This document shows positions 62,367-64,000 of a DNA stretch of 64,000 nt, in pieces. The translations under genes and the position numbers were made by a program. Under the pieces are notes generated by a model. The model was not told the origin of the DNA. It was given only the letters and a program-made list of their open reading frames with translations, and made no database searches. The stretch comes from Mesorhizobium sp. YC-39 (GTDB lineage Bacteria > Pseudomonadota > Alphaproteobacteria > Rhizobiales > Rhizobiaceae), in NCBI RefSeq assembly GCF_025753795.1, contig NZ_JAOWPS010000001.1, positions 620,001 through 684,000 on the forward strand, written 5' to 3'. Each line of letters begins with the position of its first letter. Positions within the stretch are counted from its first letter, which is position 1.

Positions 62367-63226
62367 CGCGTGTGACCCCCAACGCCCGCCCCGCCGAGCC
62401 TGGCGTGCCGGTTGACGTCCTTGTAGAGCAGGTAACGGAATTTTCCGGGGCCACCGGCGTAGCAGGCCTGCGGGCAGAAGGCGCGCAGCCACATATAGTC
62501 ACCGGCCTCGACCTCGACCCAGTCCTGGTTGAGCCGGTAGACCGCCTTGCCTTCCAGCACATAGAGGCCGTGCTCCATGACATGCGTCTCGGCGAAGGGG
62601 ATAACGGCGCCGGGCTCCAGCGTGACGATGGTGACATGCATGTCGTGGCGCATGTCTTCGGGATCGACGAAGCGTGTCGTCGCCCAGCGGCCCTCGGTGC
62701 CGGGCATCGGGCTCGGCGCAACATCCTGCTCATTGGTGAAGAAGGCTTGCGGCGTATCGAGGCCCGCGACCGCCTCATAGGCTTTGCGGATCCAGTGGAA
62801 GCGCACAGCCGCCCCGCTTTCATTGCGCACTGTCCAGCCGCTTGCCGGCGGCAGGAAGGCAAAGCCGCCGGGCCTAAGCACGTGCCTTTTACCGGCAAGC
62901 GAGACGCTGAGCTCGCCCTCGACCACGAACAGCACGCCTTCGGCGCCGGCATCCGGTTCCGGCCGCTCGCTGCCGCCGCCGGGCGCGACCTCGACGATAT
63001 ATTGCGAGAACGTCTCGGCAAATCCCGACAGCGGCCGCGCGATGACCCAGACCCTGGTCTTGTCCCAGAACGGCAAGGCGCTGGTGACGATATCCTGCAT
63101 CACCCCCCTGGGAATGACGGCATAGGCCTCGGTGAAGACGGCGCGGCCGGTCAAAAGCTCGCTCTGGCCGGGATGGCCGCCATGCGGCGCATAATAGGTT
63201 CGCTCGGGCATCCTGATCGTATCCAT
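62363..63226 (-). CDS. allE: (S)-ureidoglycine aminohydrolase (bicupin)
   Basis: 287 residues with two cupin domains: the first from about 70 (YIVEVAPGGGSERPEPDAGAEGVLFVVEG...), the second from about 195 (VTIVTLEPGAVIPFAETHVMEHGLYVLEG) carrying the Mn-binding Glu/His/Gln pattern. It converts ureidoglycine to ureidoglycolate and ammonia, directly before AllA. The ATG follows the PuuE-UraD gene after 10 bases. Confidence 0.93.
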   Translation of the reverse strand: MDTIRMPERTYYAPHGGHPGQSELLTGRAVFTEAYAVIPRGVMQDIVTSALPFWDKTRVWVIARPLSGFAETFSQYIVEVAPGGGSERPEPDAGAEGVLFVVEGELSVSLAGKRHVLRPGGFAFLPPASGWTVRNESGAAVRFHWIRKAYEAVAGLDTPQAFFTNEQDVAPSPMPGTEGRWATTRFVDPEDMRHDMHVTIVTLEPGAVIPFAETHVMEHGLYVLEGKAVYRLNQDWVEVEAGDYMWLRAFCPQACYAGGPGKFRYLLYKDVNRHARLGGAGVGGHTR

Positions 63227-63236
63227 GGTTTCAAAC

Positions 63237-64000
63237 CTATTGCGGCAGCATGTCTCTCAGCCGAAGCAGCGCAATGCGCTCGACCTGTTTGCAGGCGGCA
63301 TCGAATTCGGCGCCGCGGCTGTTGCCGATGCGCGTCTCGAATTCCGCCAGGATTTCTTGCTTGGTCTTTCCCTTCACCGCGATGATGAAGGGAAAGCCGA
63401 AAGTGGTGACGTAGGCGGCGTTGAGCTTGGAGAACAGTTCGCGCTCCTTGTCGGTCAGCGCATCGAGCCCGGCGGATGCTTGCTCTTTCGCCGACTCTGC
63501 CGTCAACCGCTTGGCCTTTGCCAGCTTGCCGGCAAGGTCCGGATGGGCGTTGAGCACCGCGAGCCGCTCTGCCTCTGTAGCCGCGCGGAAGACCCGGCAG
63601 AGCGCATTGTGCAGACCGCCGGCGCTGTCATGCGCCGGGCCGAGTTCCAGCTCATAGGCGCGCTCGGCGATCCAGGGCGAATGCTCGAACACACCACCGA
63701 AAGCATGGACGAAGGCCTCGAATTCCATTTTCGACGGGCGCAATGCCGCGGGCCGGTACGGATGCATCTCGCGCCAATGCCTGGCGATGTCGATGCGTCG
63801 CGCCAGCCACACCTTGTCGTGCGATTTGACGTAATCGACGAAGCGCTTCAGCGCCGCGACCCGACCCGGACGGCCGACGAGCCGGCAGTGCAGCCCGATA
63901 TTCATCATGCGCGGCCGCCCTTCTTTGCCCTCGGCATAGAGCGTGTCGAAACTGTCCTTCAGATAGGCAAAGAACTGGTCGCCAGAGTTGAAGCCTTGCG
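63237..64000 (-). CDS. PuuE-UraD fusion: allantoinase C-terminus + OHCU decarboxylase (partial, 5' end off the right edge)
   Basis: The frame is open to the right edge. It begins (in the window) with GFNSGDQFFAYLKDSFDTLY and MMNIGLHCRLVGRPGRVAAL, the C-terminal part of a PuuE-type polysaccharide-deacetylase-fold allantoinase, and continues without stop into a complete UraD: FEAFVHAFGGVFEHSPWIAE, NAHPDLAGKLA (catalytic His), EQASAGLDAL and FGFPFIIAVKGKTKQEIL. UraD decarboxylates OHCU to S-allantoin; PuuE opens allantoin. Two consecutive steps are therefore on one protein. Confidence 0.9.
   Translation of the reverse strand, partial: QGFNSGDQFFAYLKDSFDTLYAEGKEGRPRMMNIGLHCRLVGRPGRVAALKRFVDYVKSHDKVWLARRIDIARHWREMHPYRPAALRPSKMEFEAFVHAFGGVFEHSPWIAERAYELELGPAHDSAGGLHNALCRVFRAATEAERLAVLNAHPDLAGKLAKAKRLTAESAKEQASAGLDALTDKERELFSKLNAAYVTTFGFPFIIAVKGKTKQEILAEFETRIGNSRGAEFDAACKQVERIALLRLRDMLPQ

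Overview
The window looks like a chromosomal segment of a Mesorhizobium-type alphaproteobacterium. Codon use is GC-rich, rhizobial gene arrangements (agl, xylAB, carnitine, allantoin) are present, three tandem DUF680-type small secreted proteins occur (a family I associate with Mesorhizobium), and short palindromic intergenic repeats of the rhizobial kind are scattered through it. No rRNA, tRNA, insertion sequence, phage or CRISPR array was seen. It is a catabolic and transport region rather than a mobile island. All names come from reading motifs and context; no database search was run.

Layout. 1-6094: a carnitine-type operon on the minus strand (BKACE, HD-domain protein, L-carnitine dehydrogenase, acyl-CoA dehydrogenase, NDP-forming acyl-CoA synthetase cut by the left edge) with a divergent GlxA/AraC regulator. 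6101-11203: xylose isomerase, xylulokinase and small accessory genes. 11545-14385: a large autotransporter. 14455-21247: LysE exporter, L,D-transpeptidase, PPi-type phosphofructokinase, metallo-beta-lactamase-fold hydrolase, Do-like protease, and a sulfite-oxidase-like enzyme with a ferredoxin-reductase partner. 21279-30451: an eight-gene sugar/polyol locus: CUT2 ABC importer, SDR dehydrogenase, dhaK, dhaL, then a SorC-type regulator fused to a second DhaK, and a second dhaL. A promoter at 30526-30559 is overlapped by two operator-like repeats. 30801-35256: a five-gene translationally coupled cluster of unknown function (PqqD-like protein with a long acidic tail, HprK-related kinase, two glycosyltransferases, nucleotidyltransferase). 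35410-38137: a Rieske oxygenase and its reductase (glycine betaine demethylase type) behind a cobalamin riboswitch. 38667-39510: the three DUF680 genes. 39588-47532: a complete alpha-glucoside operon aglEFGAK with divergent aglR. 47553-50472: secreted S8 protease, anti-sigma factor, ECF sigma factor. 50673-60397: SRPBCC protein, medium-chain dehydrogenase, alkaline-phosphatase-fold enzyme, peptide-type ABC importer, CocE hydrolase. 60478-61205: an mqsRA module whose toxin lacks a normal start codon. 61270-64000: purine/ureide catabolism (deaminase, allA, allE, PuuE-UraD fusion running off the right edge).

Connections. Carnitine breakdown at the left should end in glycine betaine, which the Rieske pair near 37 kb could demethylate. 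The two best candidates for poorly described systems are the SorC-DhaK fusion locus, where regulator and kinase share one polypeptide, and the PqqD/HprK/glycosyltransferase/nucleotidyltransferase cluster, which resembles a peptide-tailoring system and in which the PqqD protein's own C-terminal tail may be the substrate.
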